A DNA stretch of 7,893 nucleotides from Chloroflexota bacterium (GTDB lineage: Bacteria; Chloroflexota; Dehalococcoidia; Lucifugimonadales; Lucifugimonadaceae). Positions 5,793 through 7,893 of the stretch are shown piece after piece. Within the stretch, counting starts at the first letter, position 1; each line of letters begins with the position of its first letter. The position numbers and the translations under genes are program-made. The stretch spans positions 14,544 to 22,436 of the forward strand of contig PAOV01000020.1 of assembly GCA_002708145.1 (NCBI GenBank), written 5' to 3'. The notes beneath the pieces are model-generated. The model searched no databases, was not told the DNA's origin, and worked only from the letters and a program-made list of their open reading frames with translations.

Positions 5793-7782
5793 TAGCTTTT
5801 GATATTTTTCTTATTTCTTGTATTTCATCTCTTATAAAGGCCGCTTTTTCAAATTCTAGGTTTTTGGCTGCTATTCTCATTTCTTTTTCTAAGGATTTAA
5901 TACTCTTAACAATTTCTTTCTTACTGATATTATTATTATCTATTTTGCTAATTATGGATGAGCTTATATTTTTTTCATTGTCACTATTTATTTTGCCTGT
6001 AATATCTCTTACTTCTTTTACAATAGATTTAGGCACTATATCGTGTTTATTATTGTGATCTATTTGTATTTTTCTTCTTCTATTAGTTTCATTTATTGCG
6101 TAATCCATAGATTTAGTTATTTTATCTGCGTACATTATAACTTTACCATTTACATTTCTTGCAGCTCTTCCTACAGTTTGTATTAGTGATGTACTGGATC
6201 TAAGATAGCCTTCCTTATCAGCATCTAAAATAGCAACAGTAGATACTTCTGGTAAGTCTAAACCTTCTCTTAGTAAGTTAATTCCAACAATTACATCATA
6301 AATACCTAATCTAAGATCCCTTAGAATTTCTACTCTTTCAATTGTTTGAATTTCTGAATGAAGGTAGTGAACTTTTATTTCTATTTCTGAGAGATATTCT
6401 GATAATTCCTCTGCCATTTTTTTTGTAAGAGTGGTAACTAGTACTCGTTCTTTTTTTTCTATAGTTATTCTTATCTCTTCGATCAGGTCGTCAACTTGGT
6501 TTTTTGTTGGTTTGATAATTATTTGTGGTTCAATAAGACCTGTAGGCCTAATTATTTGCTCTACTCTCTGAGCTTCATAATCGTTCTCGTATTCTCCTGG
6601 TGTTGCTGAAACAAAAATGATTTGATTGATTTTTTCTTCAAATTCTTCGAAAGACAATGGCCTGTTATCTTTTGCGGAAGGTAACCTAAATCCAAAATCA
6701 ACTAAAGTACTTTTTCTAGAAAAATCACCTTTATACATTCCTCTTATTTGCGGGATAGTAATATGGGACTCATCTATAAAAATAAGATAATCTTCTGGGA
6801 AATAGTCTAGTAGTGTCCAAGGAGGAGAGCCTTTGGCTCTACGGCCAAGTGGTTGAGAGTAATTTTCAACTCCGGGACAAGTTCCTGTTTCCCTCAACAT
6901 TTCTAGGTCGTAGTTTGTTCTTTCGTACAATCTTTGAGCCTCTAATAATTTATTATTTTCTTTTAGCTCATTCACTCTGATATCTAATTCTTTTTCAATA
7001 TCTTTTAATGCTTCTTTCAGGCTGTTTTCAGGTGTTACAAAATGTTTTCTGGGAAAAATATCTATATTTTTCAGTTGTTCTAAAATTTCTCCAGTAAGTG
7101 GATCAATTTGATTTATCTTGTCTATTTCATCTCCGAAAAATTCTACCCTTATTGATAAATCTTCATAGGATGGCATTATTTCTAAAGTATCTCCTAATAT
7201 CCGAAATCTTCCTCTACCTAGTTCCATGTCATTTCTTTCGTAATACATATCTATAAGCTTACGAATAATTTTTCTCATACCAAGTTCTTTTCCACATTCC
7301 AGTGATAAGACCACTGATGAATATTCCTCGGGAGAGCCTAAACCATAAATACATGACACACTTGATACTATTATAGTGTCAGGTCTAGTTAGTATTGAGC
7401 GAGTGGCTGAATGTCGTAATCTATCTATTTCTTGATTCATATCTGATTCTTTTTCTATATATGTGTCAGATCTTGGGATATAAGCTTCTGGTTGATAATA
7501 ATCATAATAGCTAACGAAATATTCAACTGAATTTTCTGGGAAAAATTCTTCAAACTCTGATGCCAGTTGTGCTGCAAGTGTTTTATTATGTGCTATGACA
7601 AGCGACGGCTTTTGTACTTTTTCTATAACCTTTGCCATAGTGAAAGTTTTACCCGAACCAGTTACTCCAAGTAGAGTTTGACCTTTGATTTTTTTCTCTA
7701 CTCCTTGGGATAAAAAATTAATAGCATTTTTTTGATCTCCCCGAGGGATGAAATCTTGTTTAATTTTAAAATTTTTTTGCAT
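5788..7782 (-). CDS. uvrB: Excinuclease ABC subunit UvrB
   Basis: UvrB is the damage-verifying helicase-like subunit of nucleotide excision repair; it receives damaged DNA from UvrA and recruits UvrC. The 664-residue product is full length (about 670 is usual). Landmarks are Walker A GVTGSGKT (39-46, Lys45); the damage-probing beta-hairpin region YYDYYQPEAYIPRSDTYIEK (92-111); SVSCIYGLG (141-149); RERTNYDLEMLRETG-type UvrB core at about 287-300; YSQPLGRRAKGSPP (308-321); Walker B IDESH (336-340); VSATPGEYE (391-399); NLLREGLDLPE (502-512); and QTVGRAARN (535-543), the arginine-finger motif VI. The C-terminal UVR motif (about 627-662, SLEKEMRIAAKNLEFEKAAFIRDEI) is the UvrC contact. The start ATG lacks a strong Shine-Dalgarno. 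No LexA-type operator is evident in the 56-bp divergent gap. All catalytic motifs are intact. Confidence 0.98.
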   Translation of the reverse strand: MQKNFKIKQDFIPRGDQKNAINFLSQGVEKKIKGQTLLGVTGSGKTFTMAKVIEKVQKPSLVIAHNKTLAAQLASEFEEFFPENSVEYFVSYYDYYQPEAYIPRSDTYIEKESDMNQEIDRLRHSATRSILTRPDTIIVSSVSCIYGLGSPEEYSSVVLSLECGKELGMRKIIRKLIDMYYERNDMELGRGRFRILGDTLEIMPSYEDLSIRVEFFGDEIDKINQIDPLTGEILEQLKNIDIFPRKHFVTPENSLKEALKDIEKELDIRVNELKENNKLLEAQRLYERTNYDLEMLRETGTCPGVENYSQPLGRRAKGSPPWTLLDYFPEDYLIFIDESHITIPQIRGMYKGDFSRKSTLVDFGFRLPSAKDNRPLSFEEFEEKINQIIFVSATPGEYENDYEAQRVEQIIRPTGLIEPQIIIKPTKNQVDDLIEEIRITIEKKERVLVTTLTKKMAEELSEYLSEIEIKVHYLHSEIQTIERVEILRDLRLGIYDVIVGINLLREGLDLPEVSTVAILDADKEGYLRSSTSLIQTVGRAARNVNGKVIMYADKITKSMDYAINETNRRRKIQIDHNNKHDIVPKSIVKEVRDITGKINSDNEKNISSSIISKIDNNNISKKEIVKSIKSLEKEMRIAAKNLEFEKAAFIRDEIQEIRKISKAI

Positions 7783-7805
7783 TAAAAAAATCCATAATTT
7801 ATCAT
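7777..7805 (+). promoter_or_regulatory. Weak candidate promoter for the RpiB-like gene
   Basis: TATCAT (7800-7805, 5 of 6 matches to the -10 consensus) lies 17 bp after TTGCAT (7777-7782, 3 of 6), which overlaps the uvrB start codon on the other strand. Transcription would start roughly 25 nt before the ATG at 7839. The match is weak. Confidence 0.22.
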
Positions 7806-7820
7806 AGCAATAATAATTAA

Positions 7821-7826
7821 ATTATA
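7821..7826 (-). promoter_or_regulatory. Candidate -10 element for uvrB
   Basis: A perfect TATAAT on the minus strand lies 38 bp before the uvrB ATG in the divergent gap. No convincing -35 hexamer is found at normal spacing. Confidence 0.28.
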
Positions 7827-7838
7827 TAGGATTCATTT

Positions 7839-7893
7839 ATGAAAAAAATTAAAGTTATGATTGGTACAGATCATGTAGGTAAACACTTTGCGA
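7839..7893 (+). CDS. Start of a probable RpiB-type sugar-phosphate isomerase (runs off the window)
   Basis: Eighteen codons are visible from an ATG preceded by AGGA (7828-7831) with 7-nt spacing. The peptide MKKIKVMIGTDHVGKHFA has a beta strand followed by GTDHVG, close to the GSDHAG that opens ribose-5-phosphate isomerase B and its LacA/LacB relatives, where the Asp binds the sugar substrate. RpiB interconverts ribose 5-phosphate and ribulose 5-phosphate in the pentose phosphate pathway. The gene is divergent from uvrB. With so little sequence the assignment rests on one motif, and another member of the RpiB/LacAB family is equally possible. Confidence 0.6.
   Translation, partial: MKKIKVMIGTDHVGKHFA

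Noticed and set aside
5864..6058. Small hydrophobic plus-strand frame resembling a membrane peptide
   Set aside because: It is antisense to the lysine-rich C-terminal linker and UVR motif of UvrB, which explains the Leu/Ile/Ser-rich translation.
7783..7838. LexA/SOS box upstream of uvrB
   Set aside because: No CTG-N10-CAG or GAAC-N4-GTTC type dyad is present in the 56-bp gap.

Overview
The window is AT-rich bacterial chromosome, roughly one third G+C by eye, densely coded and without mobile elements, tRNA or rRNA genes, or CRISPR repeats. The best lineage clue is the order rplI - dnaB - DnaD-like replication gene on one strand; the conserved N-terminal block of that third gene (GFPPG...TPAPLF...L..EVK..L) resembles proteins I associate with Chloroflexota. 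A compact, AT-rich member of that phylum, possibly a marine SAR202-type bacterium, is my inference and not proven by the sequence.

Layout from left to right. (1) Positions 1-2394, minus strand, read leftwards: ribosomal protein L9 with an acidic tail, replicative helicase DnaB, and the N-terminal 68 codons of a DnaD-like protein that overlaps the end of dnaB and runs off the window. (2) Positions 2558-4606, plus strand: a two-gene metabolic cassette, a PLP enzyme of the SelA-like / D-glucosaminate-6-phosphate ammonia-lyase superfamily followed after 12 bp by an NAD(P)-dependent dehydrogenase with a DUF1932 C-terminal domain. (3) Positions 4617-7782, minus strand, read leftwards: uvrB, a MIP18/SufT-like Fe-S assembly factor and an Mrp/NBP35-type P-loop ATPase. 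(4) From 7839 on the plus strand: the first 18 codons of a gene resembling ribose-5-phosphate isomerase B, divergent from uvrB.

The three functional themes are replication and translation housekeeping, Fe-S cluster assembly coupled to DNA repair by position only, and an accessory catabolic-looking pair inserted between them in the opposite orientation. The MIP18 and Mrp genes are split versions of the two domains that are often fused in bacterial Mrp, and they are nearly fused here (TAA TAG ATG). The most unusual features are that the Mrp homologue lacks the canonical CxxC Fe-S motif and has its only two cysteines next to the nucleotide-binding switch region, that L9 carries an acidic extension of about 70 residues, and that the PLP enzyme/dehydrogenase pair has no assigned substrate. 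I see no defence system or other clearly undescribed machinery; most of the window is ordinary core genome.
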